From: Phoronis australis
Taxonomy: Eukaryota > Phoronida > Phoronidae
Direction of reading: 5' to 3'
Assembly (NCBI GenBank): GCA_002633005.1
Contig: NMRA01000275.1
Coordinates: 506,893-570,892 of the forward strand
Length of the DNA: 64,000 nucleotides
The notes under the pieces were generated by a model. The model worked only from the letters and a program-made list of their open reading frames with translations, made no database searches and had not been told where the DNA came from. The position numbers and the translations under genes are program-made. Of this stretch, positions 22,616 to 35,646 are shown one piece after another (position 1 is the stretch's first letter; each line of letters begins with the position of its first letter).

Positions 22616-25600
22616 TCAGTCTGAATCGCTTCGGCTGTCTTGCACAAATCCTGTGACGGGAACACCATCTAACGACACAGTCCGCAAGGCATCTTCTTCA
22701 AATATTTCCAATGTTGCTGTGGCACCGTCATTAAACTTGAACGCCGCTCCACCATCAATGACAAGGCAGGCATCCCACATGCGTGATTTGAGAGTCACCC
22801 TGAAAAGGGGACGAAATCCATGTAAAAAAATTAAGTTTACCAATATTTATTTGGCATTTCTGAAAATTACTTTTTGAACAAGAACATTTAGAGTATTTAT
22901 GAGTAAAAATGCTTCTTAAAGTTATAATACTGACAAGCCCTGCCAACATTTGACCACTTCAATTGAAAGGTTATTTCTCATTTTTAATCATTATTGAAAC
23001 AGCTGCCATAACAATAGGAAACAATTGTTTAATGGTGTCATGTCAGGCTTACGTAATTAGCATATTTATTGATTTCACATCTTTAAACAGTAAGTGTGCA
23101 GGAAGAACAACACTGAAGTATGCAAATAAGACAGCAAAAAATTAAACCAAATCAAATTTTATATTTGATACAAGGAAATGACTCATAACCTTTGTTGCAG
23201 TTGCATTCCCTACCAATTATTTTGTAAAAATTTAAATCCGTGTTTCGAGATCTAAGACCATGATTTGTTTTGATGCATAACATAAAACTTGGCACAGCTC
23301 TATTTTAGCTGCCTTATACGACAAACTTCGGTGCAGTGACTATACTTCCTTGTCAGATTAAATGGGAATTATGGTGAAATATGCAAAAATTGTTAACCCA
23401 CATCTTTTCAAAAGAAGCTTTGCAACAATCATTTTTTTAACTCCCAATTACTCTGGTAATTAGTTTAAGTGTAATTCATTAAACAACATTTAGCAATTAA
23501 AAAGCACTTGTCACTTACTTTTTTGCAAATCCTTTGCTATCTGCTACTACTTCGAATATACCTAGGAAGGAAAAATATCAGTGACCAGTAATACTATAAA
23601 AGCAACAGAGAAAAACATCCTTTCCCTCAACTCCTTTCCATTTTCCAACGAAAACGAAAAGTAGCCCTGTTGGCTCAGCACTTCACTGGACTAGCTTTAA
23701 ATGGATAAGTCCAAGGTTAAGCGTTCCTCAACTTATGATCTCCAACAAACCTCATCAGACAAATACAACAGCTCACTAGCAGTGCATTTTATAGGCAACT
23801 TAGTAGGTTCATACCAAGTGACACCAATACCAGAGGATAACCTCAATCAGCGGCTGAGTGCCCGTAGCGGCTGCAGTTACAGTCACTATAATCCTGTTAT
23901 GTCCGCTTTTGAGTTGCCTAAAAACCCTGTGTTAGTCAAAGAGTTGCACGCATTCATCAAAACGACTCTTGCATGGGACTGTCTTAAGCATACAGTAATC
24001 CGTGTCTGATGTCAGCAACATCTCTGATGTTAGGGTACTGAGGAGACGATAAGAGCAGCGAGTTGGCTGGGTGTTTTTTATCCTATTGCAAGTTGTTTGC
24101 ACTTAATATATATTTCTAAAATTGGAAAAAAACTGCTTTGATACCTTGAAGTTAGCTACAGCATAATTATTTAAACATTTACATCCTAATACCAAGATAT
24201 CTTCAAACAACCAGCAATAGGATGCATATTTATTGACCTGCTGAAAGCAGTTAAGTTCACAATATAATAAAAGTAGAACTGTGAGGCAAGGATGTGTTCA
24301 ACTGGCTGTGCTTAAGGTTACCAGGTATGTATTGAAAGAAATAGAAATAGATTTTAACCCGGTAAACGTCTATATTTTCTAAAAGGAGAAAGTCTGAAGA
24401 ATTTTCGACTTTTTGCCAGTCTGCCATGACTTGGGTTACGTGACCATATCTTCATTAAAATTAAGCAAAAAGAAAGTACATTGATTGCAAGACAACAGTA
24501 TCAACAACATGACCAAATCTCATTTCTGATAAATGTTTAAAAACATTGTAGTTTTCTAAATCATCATTTTTGTTTTCGCTTTATGCAATGTTCAACTTTT
24601 TCACAGAAATCATAAAAGTCCTATAACAGCCCCTTAAACAAAAATGGATTAAATATGTTAAAAACTATTTCTAACAGCACTGGTGAAAAGTGCATGAAAT
24701 ATAGTATTTGACAGTTCATATGAATCAATGTTCTTTAAATGGCCAAATTTGGTTATTTTCTAGGGTCCTATATAACCTCAATGAAAATTGCCACCAGGGA
24801 TCAATTGTAATTGNGATAACTTCAATCAGCGGCTGAGTGCCCGTAGCGGCTGCAGTTACACTCACTATAATCCTGTTATTTACGCTTTTGAGTTGCCTAA
24901 AAACCCTGTGTTAGTCAAAGAGTTGCACGCATTCATCAAAACGACTCTTGCATTGGACTGTCTTAAGCATACAGTAATCCGTGTCTGATGTCAGCAACAT
25001 CTCTGATGTTAGGGTACTGAGGAGACGATAAGAGCAGCGAGTTGGCTGGGTGTTTTTTTTATCCCATTGCAAGTTGTTTGCACTTAATATATATTTCTAA
25101 AATTGGAAAAAAACTGCTTTGATACCTTGAAGTTAGCTACAGCATAATTATTTAAACATTTGCATCCTAATACCAAGATATCTTCAAACAACCAGCAATA
25201 GGATGCATATTTATTGACCTGCTGAAAGCAGTTAAGTTCACAATATAATAAAAGTAGAGCTGTGATGCAAGGATGTGTTCAACTGGCTGTGCTTAAGGTT
25301 ACCAGGTATGTATTGAAAGAAATAGAAATAGATTTTAACCCAGTAAACGTCTATATTTTCTAAAAGGAGAAAGTCTGAAGAATTTTCGACTTTTTGCCAG
25401 TCTGCCATGACTTGGGTTATGTGACCATATCTTCATTAAAATTAAGCAAAAAGAAACTAAAGTACATTGATTGCAAGACAACAGTATCAACAACATGACC
25501 AAATCTCATTTCTGATAAATGTTTAAAAACATTGTAGTTTTCTAAATCATCATTTTTGTTTTCGCTTTATGCAATGTTCAACTTTTTCACAGAAATCATA

Positions 25601-28600
25601 AAAGTCCTATAACAGCCCCTTAAACAAAAATGGATTAAATATGTTAAAAACTATTTCTAACAGCACTGGTGAAAAGTGCATGAAATATAGTATTTGACAG
25701 TTCATATGAATCAATGTTCTTTAAATGGCCAAATTTGGTTATTTTCTAGGGTCCTATATAACCTCAATGAAAATTGCCACCAGGGATCAATTGTAATTGT
25801 ACAAAAAATGGCAGACGCCATCCTCAACAAAATACTCATTCCATTACGATCTTACATGTGGGTATAAAGTACAGAGGTTGACACGAAAACTAAAATTGCC
25901 AATGGGGACAGGATCAGACTGATCTGGGAGTTTTCACAAGCTGTAGTCTCCATGATGCAAATGCTGATGATGGGTAACAACAAGGTCTTAGTTACATTAC
26001 TATGGCACAAAAATTGACACTAGGAAGAGCAGCGCGGATTTGACTGGTAATTGGCAAGCTTGTTCATTTCTTAATAAAAAACACACTGATCAAAATTTAA
26101 AAGGTTAGCACTACAAAGGAAAAAAACAAAAACTGCCAGTAGCAGATCATCCTCTCCTTCTCAGAGATAAGTTTACTAAAGGTTTAAGGTGATATGGATG
26201 CGGATGCTAGACACAGATGTTATGTATGTTTAGGCACATATAAACCAACACTTTTCAATGGAGAAAATTCATATATAAAGTTGCACAATAGCGATGGAAA
26301 AATAGCTCTCCCTTCCTTTTCACAATGCTGCCAATATTCCAAATATCATAGCTTCTGTTTAAGTTTGACGAGTTCTTCATAGAATCACAACACATACCAT
26401 TTACAATGGGATCTCGGATAGTATATGCCATTTTCAACTCTGAGGGGTCGAATCGAAGCTTGTCATTATATACGTTGGTGATCTTCTTAATCAAACTTAG
26501 GTTGTCCACAGGGAAGGGCATGCCAGTCGCGTAACCAGCTGAAAGTCAAGAACATTGTATGTACAATACATGCTAAAATTAGATAAAATTACCCAGAATC
26601 CCATGCCATGGGAGCTGAGCACAAGTGGAATTCATTGTCACCGTAGCTGTCATTTGTGATTGGGATGAGAGAGAATTTATCAGTAACCTAACAAAAAAGA
26701 AACGCCAATCTAGGGTTAGCACAGGGCCCTCAATGCCCCGATTTTGGGGCCAAATATTGGCTACAAACCCTTGGGAAAAACATTCTAAAATCACCCAAAA
26801 ATACCCTCATCAGGTCCAAAAATTCCCCTTCAATGATTTTTAAAAATTCCATCTTTAAATTCACAGTCCTTCGAATTGTTGGCAATCGTGGGAGGTCCGT
26901 TCACCTACGTGAGAGAGGGTACTGTAGCCTATCGCTAAAATGCTGCGTCACCTGTCATTTTCTCTGAACGCAGCTAACCATCATCACTTGGAAAAAGCTG
27001 TGTCTGATTTTTTTGGCGAGCACTGCAACTCATGTGACAAAGGGGTCAACTGGTAACATCATTTAGTAGCTACCAGTTGTCAAAATGAAAAAAACAGAAA
27101 AAGTACCGAAAAAATAGCCTAACATTTCACCCTAATCCAATTTCAACATAGTATTGCACAAATATGGAGCTATCTCAAGGGCAATATTGGGTTACGTATG
27201 GACGAAAGGAGACCCAAGTTCCCCTGGTTGAATGTGACATTGTTCTCCCAAGCTCTATATGATCTGATAAGCCCATGGGATCGGCCACCCAAGGTCTATA
27301 TGACCTGATAAGCCCATGGGATCTGCCTCCCAAGGTCTATATGACTTGATAAGCCCATGGGATCGGCCTTTACTTGTTTTATTACACGACCACTTATGCT
27401 TCGTTCCTCTGATTTTTTCATCTATTGGAAAGTCTTTTTAAGCTTTGATGCACTGTAATCATCTGCTCACTGACTGTAATTTGTCAGATCACAAATAACA
27501 AAATCAAATTTCTGTGCAGCTTGATTGAAAAGTGATAAGACATGGTTAGCACCACCTCTAAATAAAAATCAGAGGACTGTGGTAGTATTAACAGTATTCC
27601 ACAGCTGCAGTATCTTATAAACTTTAATATTATTCTGTCAATACCAGCTTGACTTTGTGTACACCCTACCTATCCTGAGCACCATTTCCACGTCGTTGGA
27701 GCTAAGCTGGTTGATATTGAACAACCAGCCTGTTGAACCCGTCCCTGTGCTTATCGTCACCCCTGAACTCTTCTGCTTAAACGCCACAGAGTCGTCGAGG
27801 GAGATTTCATAGTAAGAGACCCTGCAATTATTTACTGCAGTTAAAATAAGTTCTGCCTTCTAACTTTCCTGAACCATTAAAGAACACTCTGTTCTTTAGC
27901 CAGCAAGTAACTTACAATAGCAACAAAAGGACAATACTTCAGTATTGAGGTTTATATCAATTTAATACTGTTGTACTATACCTGCATTGGCAATTGAAGG
28001 AACTAACTTTTTTAAGACAATTTAAAACTGATCTCAGCTTGTTCCTTACTCACGAAATGGTCTAAGGGCTTGGAAAGAACTGACTGTTAGTATTTGTGAT
28101 CATGCTCTGCACATAAAATGGCTGACATGACAAGCCAACTTATTGAGTCTCACCTCAAGCAATCGTAAATTCATCCAAAGCCCAGAAATTACAACTAATG
28201 CGAGTAAGGAACAAGCTCATTAACTGATTTCATAAACTTGGTAAGTTGCCTAAATCTTTAAGATTTACAGCACCTTTAGAATTCACTTTGTCCAACTTTA
28301 AAGACATGTGCAACCTTAATTAGGTCAATCCTGAGTCACAAACTTTGAACTAAAATAAACCAAGTTAGTAGCAGTAATCATTGAACTCCATTCTGGCTAT
28401 GGTATCTCTTTACACAATTAGGAACACAAACTGTCTGTATTAAAACATAAAACACATAGTTCCACCCCAAAACAGAAAACAAACTAATTGTTTTCAAAGA
28501 CAGCATTACATGGGGCTTTAAAAAACAACTCTGCATGAAATAAACAAATAATGCGATGATGCGTGTTAAGTTGTGTATCAAAGCTCCATACAGTCCTATC

Positions 28601-31600
28601 TTAGAAAACCAGGAATACACTTGTGTACTTGTCATCAGGGTCACTATTAAGATGACTGGCATAGATGTATATTAAGGTGGGGATAAAAATAAAATTAAGT
28701 CCATTTTACCCTGGTGCAACCTTGAGCAAAATATGTGCAGGATATTTCATTGTAATCTATCAAGATTTTTTTCGATTGAAAGACAAAACCAATACTTCGG
28801 AAAAAATACACCCCAACAATGAAAAGTACAGAAATCAATTATTTTACAGATCAAATTTCTCATCTAAGAAAAGAGTATGGTGAGGGGAACAAAACATTTT
28901 AAGGAAGGCCTGCACGTTAAAAACTATATACTTTAAAAAGAATGGATATTTAGTCATTTAGTTGGAGTGAATTCCATAGGCTACTCAACATGTGGATTTC
29001 AACAAGAGCATGTAGGTGTAACACCTAAGATTTGATTTCCTACACACTATAATTGTGTGAAAAGGCATACAACTCATCAAAGAAAGATGTAAATATACCC
29101 CGCAGTTTGCAAGTAGTCACAGTAATCAAAGGCAAAACCCTTAAATGTCTGAGATGGCAACATACTTTGAAGACAACTGCTCTCCAAAAAACACTTCATT
29201 TAATGCTAGCACCGGCAAAACCCGTTCGGGCCGTACGGGTTTGATGAATGATCCACTACTGAAGAGGTCGTCCTCCTGCTCATTTTCACCATATCGATCT
29301 TCAGGCGCCACAGCACACCGGTCCCGCAGTGAGATTGGGTCATCGTCATCATGTTTACCTGACATGGTGACACGAATCCGCTGACGCCATGACCACCTGT
29401 AATTAAAAGAAATCATAAAAACTGGCCAAAATGACCTTTTGCAGAGTGGCACAAAATCAAGCTATGACTAAATGAATAAATAAATAAATAAAATATTAAT
29501 ATGATTTTAGGCCATGTGATCTGACCAAGTTGACTGTGATGAGGAATCTAACAAATGCATAAACAAATAAATGTTAAACACATTTCAAAATTTTGAAAAT
29601 TTGTTCCTCAGTAACAGTCCTTTTGAATAAACTGCTCACTACAATGGAAGAAAGCACTAAAAATCACATTCTTTTCAAAATCTATTCAATAACATTTATC
29701 CATAATGAAACCTAGCTCGAAGGGCTGCACAATTTTACAACACAAATAGGACATAAAGCTATGTATGCCACTGATACAATTGCATTGGGAGTAATTTAAT
29801 CTCATTACAGTAATTACTTTTGTCGTTTCCAATGACTAGTACAAAACAAGGGTTACCAACTACCTAACACACCTTCACAGGCAATAACACATTGAGGGGT
29901 GACTCAGGAATCCAAGCACAAATCTTATGATAAAAAATATAAAAATTCCTGCTGTTTACGTCCCAGTCTCACATTTTAGGACACATGCATGAGGTTCCTC
30001 TTTTAAGGTCATGGTTCTTGTTTCAGAAATGCAATATTCCGGCATTATTCAAGGCATTAAGCTTTTAGCAGACCTTGATCAGGGGCATTTACTTTATCAG
30101 GGGCATTTACTTGATCAGGGGCATTTACTTGATCAGGGGCATTTACTTGATCAGGGGCATTTACTTGAATTTTCCACTTGTCAGAAGTTCCATCACTGCA
30201 GGAAACGCCCGACACGAGTATTTTGGGAGACACATATATCCTTCAGATCTGGAAAAAACATTTCATTTTTAAATTATTAAAAACATAGTTACGTACAAAT
30301 ATATGACATTTATACATACATACATACACACAAACATACATACAAACATACGTACAGTATAAAACACATCTTTATAATAGGGTGATCATTTTCCATCACA
30401 GAGTGTCTACTCTTAGATGTGAAGACATTCTTTGAACCCAGGCTTAAAGCATGACTGTTCATAAGGTGAAGGATCAGTTCTGTGTAATAAAAGTGTCTAT
30501 TCATAACTGTGAAGGTCTTTCAATACCAGATCAGTCCTATGTAGTATAACTGATAAATGTGAAGAATTTTCAACGCAGGTTCTCCATTTTTTGAAATTGA
30601 AAACAGGTTGGACCATGCCCGACTACAAAGGGCACTCGTGCACGAACAACCAAAGACCATCAAAGGGGTTGTTTCCTTATACTGGGGGTCTTCAAAATGG
30701 ACTGTCTCAAGAGTTTAGAGTTTGTTGTAAAGAATGGATAATTGTGAACATAGTCTGTTATGTCGCCGGTGTCAGTGTTCAGCGATTGCTGCCGGGACAT
30801 TTATATGCAAATGAACTGCTGCCATATTGTCATTTTCCTAGTTTTCATTAGGCTGATTATTTTCGCAGCAAATACTGGAAACTAGATTTCCTTTTGACAT
30901 CTACATACTACAAGCCAAGTTAACAACTGATTATTACCTATCTGGGTCAGTGTTGAGTCCAATCAGCGGTTTCGTCCGCTCTTTTATCTTGCTGGCAGCG
31001 AGAAGAAATGTCCCATCACCCCCTGCTGACATCACAGCATCCGCCCAGTCTACCACATCCTGAGTGTACTCAGCTCTGGTCACAATGCGAGATTCTATAT
31101 CCAATGACCTACATGGTACAAGTTCTTCAGTTATTATGCACAATAACAATATTGTCAAAGTTATATTTTTTCCATCAGTCAAAAGCTGACTACACCACTA
31201 TAGATAATGAAAATTTTACAAAGTGCTGCTTTACGGATTATGTGCAGAGATAACAATGAAGCCAAGTTCTCCTCGTTATTTTGATTGAAAAATTGACAAG
31301 ACAAAAATCCACATGTCCACCATATTGTGCGGTAAATAAGTGAAAAAGTACCATACTATAGTTTAAGAATAATTTACACAGAACTGCACTTGGTGTTAAA
31401 GACAGTATAGCGGAAGTCACTTTGCAGATACTGAATACCAAAAATAACAGTCAACCTGAAACATTACTATTTTTCTCAAAAACTTGAGGATTTGCCATGA
31501 ATGTTGAAACAAATGAGATTGTTCGATTATAGAATGGTATGCACATTTCCATATTATTTAAAAAATGCTCTCGTTGTAATAAAAAAGAAAATGTTGTGCA

Positions 31601-33242
31601 CTTTCAGAAAGGTTCCTTCAATCGGTAACACCAGTGCTTTCAATTAAGGGATAATTACAGCCATCCGATCTATCTCATTGTAATATTTGTCTCAATGCCT
31701 GCAAAGCATTTTTAGTGAGACCCACTATAACAATACTAAGTACAAAACCCTACAGCTTGGTGATCTGGACATGACAAACATTTAATGGATTGTCACTGGT
31801 GAGATTATACATATGCATGGTTGGAATAATACAATCTTGATGGACATCGCCCACACTTAGTACGACTTACGATGATGGATAATCTCGGAGGCAAGCGTAC
31901 AGGCCATAATTTACCACTTACTGTAAACATTGTGTAATCTGCTTCAGATTGTTAACATGTGTCTTGTATCGTTGTAAAATTCGAAAATAATCAGACCCTC
32001 GTTCTTCTAACTGAAAAATAAAAATACATATCAGAATGTAAATAACATCTTCACAGTGAATGCTATTTTACCCCAAATCAGGCTTTTTATGTGCTCAGCT
32101 ACAGTTAACTCTGAAAACTCAACACGCTTTGCAACATAAAGCGTTAAAATCTCAGCTTCGGGCAAAAATTGCCAAAATTGACCTTTTCATTTTCCAAGGT
32201 TGAGTAAATTTTTTGTGAATGCAATTAAAAAAATATATCTAAAGACAGCTGTGGAACAGAATTTCAATATGACAAAGCATTAACCTTATGACACATCTTT
32301 TACAATGAAAAATGAAAAAATAAAATTTCACCACCATAATGTGTCCCAAATTAAAGATCTTTTACCATATGCTGAAAATTAACTAGTCCACACACAACAG
32401 TAATAGAGTACACTATACATCAAAATCAAAGGAAACTAAATCTTTAAGACATTTGACACAACTTGATAGTTACTGTAAGTGTCAACTGATGCTCAAGAAC
32501 AAAAATATATGAGTTCATTCAAACATACTCGTTACTAAATCAAGCTCTAATTAAACAGACATAAATCCACCTTCCGTCACAAAGAACAAGTTTTGATTGA
32601 GACCACTCTCATATGAAATTGATGTTAGTCAAATTAAAGAGGATTTCTGGGTTTTGCAAAAAAAAAACTGACAGTTTGTCACTGCTTTAAGTCAGGATTT
32701 ACAAGTTGGTTTGTCCCAGCATGTCATTTTACGTACCAAGCATGGTCTCAAGCAATAACGAACTGTCAGTTCTTTGCAAGCCAAGATATCCATTCTCATC
32801 TCAGTAAAGATTAAGTAGAGACCAATTTAGTAATGGTAAGCGGTTTAAGTCAAAAGTCAATTTATTGTCAAAATGCATATTTTATACTAGCCCCTTTAAG
32901 GTTTCACATGGAATAATACACCATACTCACAGTGGCTTTCAGCTTGTCTTCTGACAGATGTGGATGGAGAATTTTCTCGTACTCATAACGAGTTGTTTTG
33001 GTCACGATGGCAATACGACGTGGCTGAAAGACGGGCTTTTCCACAGACTTCTTGTAGAATGACCGAACACACGGGGCATCATTCTTCTGTGCTGGATTCA
33101 AGATTTTACATAATGCAGGAAAACTTCTGGACTGTAGTAGTCTCTGCATTGAATGCATTATCCTGGAATACGTGAAAATTACAGCATTTACTCTCAGGAC
33201 ATAAAGATTTTGGGTCACGCTTGACCTGGACATACTATTCAT
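22616..33242 (-). CDS. NADK2: Mitochondrial NAD kinase (NADK2-like), nine exons, complete
   Basis: Exons in transcript order: 33242-32931, 32010-31922, 31108-30938, 30248-30165, 29396-29166, 27821-27670, 26538-26398, 23561-23519, 22799-22616. All have GT-AG borders and matching phases, and together encode 468 residues. ATP + NAD+ give ADP + NADP+, supplying NADP(H) in the mitochondrial matrix. The nucleotide-binding motif GGDGT is at 31023-31009; SAGGDGTFLLAASK and LIGLNTDPDR surround it. The NADK glycine-rich motif ISTGTGSTGWLFN is in exon 6, and the family-typical SRMWDACLVIDGG is in exon 9. WRQRIR opens exon 5, which then carries an acidic insert (DDDD, EQEDD). The chosen ATG is the first after an in-frame TAG at 33267-33269. 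A second Met at 33158 begins MQRLLQSRSF, a good mitochondrial presequence, and would give 440 aa, close to the usual NADK2 length; the true start is open. Opposite in strand to XKR and divergent from SLC30A7. Exon 8 is only 43 bp. Confidence 0.93.
23833..25799 (+). repeat. ~980-bp direct tandem duplication in a NADK2 intron
   Basis: Unit 1 (about 23833-24813) and unit 2 (about 24815-25799) are nearly identical. They differ by a few substitutions and small indels, including a 7-base difference around the AAGAAACTAAAG stretch. A single N at 24814 sits at the junction. The block lies between NADK2 exons 7 and 8. A 103-codon open frame (23701-24009, +) that overlaps the start of unit 1 is discussed among the rejected items. 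Confidence 0.9.
25800..26170 (+). repeat. Eroded copy of the ~145-bp module family
   Basis: Phrases such as AAAAATTGACACTAGGAAGAG and AAAACTAAAATTGCCAATGG resemble the modules of array 1 in the same orientation. None of them keeps a good CTCF-like core. Confidence 0.4.
27247..27369 (+). repeat. 41-bp tandem repeat, three copies
   Basis: Three copies of a unit containing CCCAAGGTCTATATGA and TGATAAGCCCATGGGATC, with 2-4 differences each, in the NADK2 intron between exons 6 and 7. Each unit contains the palindrome CCCATGGG. Confidence 0.9.
28030..28226. mobile_element. MITE family A, copy with long terminal inverted repeats
   Basis: Ends GATCTCAGCTTGTTCCTTAC and GTAAGGAACAAGCTCATTAA are inverted copies. 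Internal phrases GGAAAGAACTGACTGTTAG and ACATGACAAGCCAACTT match the copy at 32565-32792 in reverse orientation. It lies in the NADK2 intron between exons 5 and 6. Confidence 0.5.
30077..30166 (-). repeat. 18-bp tandem repeat (five copies) starting at the NADK2 exon 4 donor
   Basis: Five units of GATCAGGGGCATTTACTT (+ strand) run 30077-30166. On the gene strand each unit reads AAGTAAATGCCCCTGATC. The first unit supplies the last two exon bases (AA) and the donor GTAAAT of exon 4, whose coding end is 30165. So four more identical donor sequences follow at 18-bp steps. Confidence 0.9.
30310..30355 (+). repeat. CATA-type microsatellite
   Basis: Interrupted ACAT/ACAC/AAAC tetranucleotide repeat in the NADK2 intron between exons 3 and 4. 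Confidence 0.8.
32565..32792. mobile_element. MITE family A copy
   Basis: Inverted ends GGATTTCTGGGTTTTGC and GCAAGCCAAGATATCC flank ACTGACAGTTTG / CGAACTGTCAGTTC. The outer text CACCTTCCGTCACAAAGAAC matches the start of the 58330 copy. It lies in the NADK2 intron between exons 1 and 2. Confidence 0.5.
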
Positions 33243-33269
33243 AGTACTGACACTGTGCTGAGAGAACTA

Positions 33270-34117
33270 GTATGTAAGCCCATGTCTTTTGAACTATACA
33301 AGGATCATTTCAGTAAGTCTGACCATTGTGTATAAACTTTCATTGAAGTCACAACAAGACATTCTACGTAAGTAATTTTGTTGATGCGTATCTTTAACAG
33401 CAAAGATGTCATTTGTTTATATCTAGAAAGCAAAGTGAAAATGACATAATTAGTGAAAAGTATATGTTTTGGAAACAAGAAATTCATAGTTAAAACTGAA
33501 CAACAAAAAGTTAAACATGAGATGGTGTACAGTTACTGGGGCCAAAGATGCCTCGATACAAGGGGTGAATATCGGGTATGCTACCATATAAAGATTTGTG
33601 TGCGGCCCATATGACTTTGCCGTATTTAGGTGACTATTTTTAACATTTTTTTTTAGAAAAATAGATGAAAATTGTGGTCCTGCTGTGCAGCCATTTACAT
33701 GAATTTTCCAATGTTTAGTGAATGCACAGAATCAATTTTAACATCTTGGAAGGAATCTAAGTCAATTTGATGTTTTTCTTTAGTGGCGACGTTAGTGAAA
33801 AATTGTCAAATCACTGCAACACTAGTTTGGATGCATGCCAGTGACCTAGGTCGATTTTTCTACAGTGTCACCAAAACAAGATCCAAAGCCTAGAGACGAA
33901 CACAGGACCACGAAAGGTAAACAGAAAGCCAAGCTCCTCCTAAAAAGCAGGAACCCGATCCGCACGATTGAGAAAAAAATGTGTTGTGAATATACATATA
34001 GTCAAATAAAAGCCACTCTAAATCACTCACTTATGGGAAATCAGCCTTTGCTTGTCAGTTTAGACAATTGACTCACACACCAACAGCATGGATGTGATCG
34101 ACAGCAGCCATGGACAG
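33270..34117. other. Region upstream of NADK2
   Basis: Between the stop codon before the NADK2 start and the long inverted repeat I see no gene, no clear TATA box and no strong repeat. The NADK2 promoter is expected here, because the next gene on the other side is divergent and 5.2 kb away. Confidence 0.4.
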
Positions 34118-35247
34118 GATGATCCCAACAAAGGTTCTGTTGACTTCAGATTAGTCATTCACAATTAACTTTACAAAATTGCTGAGTAATAGCCCCGTTC
34201 TCTCCTACGGTCTTATTACTTTGTTAGAGCTGTAGTGCGCAGACGACAAATGACCACACAGTGTTCCACTTCAGTGGATTGCAACTATTCTCACGCGGTA
34301 ACACCTGAAGAAGTGCGCGCGTGCAAGTTTCACGTTTTGCATCTAAGTCATGGCAAATATTATTATGGTTACAGTCCCATGCTAGCTGTCAAGTTCTGAG
34401 TCAGAAAGCAGTTTTAAAATAAGCTGTATAAATAATTTCCTAGGTGTTTTTTGTATATGGGACGTTCATGTTCGAGACTCGGTGACTCAATGACATTTTC
34501 ACTGTATGGTTATGGGGCTAGCTGTTTTATCTCGACCGCATAGTACTGATCAATTCCCGTTGCGTGAAACATGCTACGCAAAAAAGACAAGAATCAGGTG
34601 TAAGTAGACATGAGCCAGCCGTCAATAAAAAGGTAATGAACAGGTACTCTTTCCACTAGGACTCTGCACTCAGCATACAGAACAAACTGCAGGTCACATT
34701 TATCATCTTGTATTTAGTCGCAACATGCGACCTGGAATTCCCAACGTACGTGAGCCAACTTTATGGTAGAAAGTAAATACCTGGCAAACATATAGCAACT
34801 CGTGTGAATGCGGCCTTTATTTGGTTGTTGCCAAATCAAGCTGAACACTTATAGAGAACAAACAGCCCTCTCATCGACTTGTAGACATGTCCTGTCAACA
34901 TATAATTCAGAAACTATCTTTGACGCATTTCATTGGCTATTTTTGCAATTTTTGGGATATGCCGAAGAAAATTTCGGAATATGGCATAAATGTGTGACAA
35001 AACATCACAAAACAGTGATATTTCTGTTGATTCTTAAACGATCAACTTACGAAACTTTGAAAAACACATTTATTTTACATGCAAGATGTCCAGATTATCC
35101 TATTATAATATTGCCTAAAATATCGCACAGCGGCACTGGTTGGTCCCGCTGACAATCGTGACTTGGAAATGCTGTCAAGTAATATAACGGTAATATAACG
35201 ACCTCTTTCAATATGTGTCTCGTTTTTTATGGCAAAAGCGCGTACGC

Positions 35248-35391
35248 ATGGGCGGCGCACCATATGGGACCGGGGAGGAGCTATAGCTCCCACTTTTTTC
35301 AGTGCTGCACTGCCTGTGGCCTATGGGCGCCGCACCGCAAGGGGGCTGGGGGGTTTTAGCCTCTCACTTTTTTCAGTGCTGTGCCGCCCAT
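35248..35391 (+). mobile_element. Two adjoining copies of the 67-bp palindromic element (family C)
   Basis: Copy one (35248 to about 35320) begins ATGGGCGGCGCACCATA. Copy two (about 35322-35391) begins TATGGGCGCCGCACC and ends TGTGCCGCCCAT. Both share the CTTTTTTCAGTGCTG tract with the inverted copy at 17133-17199. They lie inside the long inverted-repeat element. Confidence 0.65.
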
Positions 35392-35646
35392 GGTACTTTT
35401 AAGTCAACTGTCACTCACATATGTTGATGTCAATATAACACGCACTCCAGAGTGAGGGACTTTACGCACATGCACCACTACAAGGTCGCACATCAAAAGA
35501 GAACAGCAACAGTCCTTAGTAAAAGAGTATACCAGCGTGACTGTACTTTTAAGCTGTTGTTATAAAAGACGCAGTGCTTTACCATATTGCTCAGTTCCAA
35601 TTTTCCTCAAAACTGTCTGATTCGATATTTCCTGGCTTGATGTTCC

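Noticed and set aside
23701-24009. 103-codon open frame, partly repeated in the second duplication unit (24788-24988), as a possible gene
   Set aside because: All five base differences between the two copies within the shared frame change the amino acid, while the whole duplication is only slightly diverged. There is no family resemblance and it lies inside an intron on the opposite strand. Protein-level selection is not supported.
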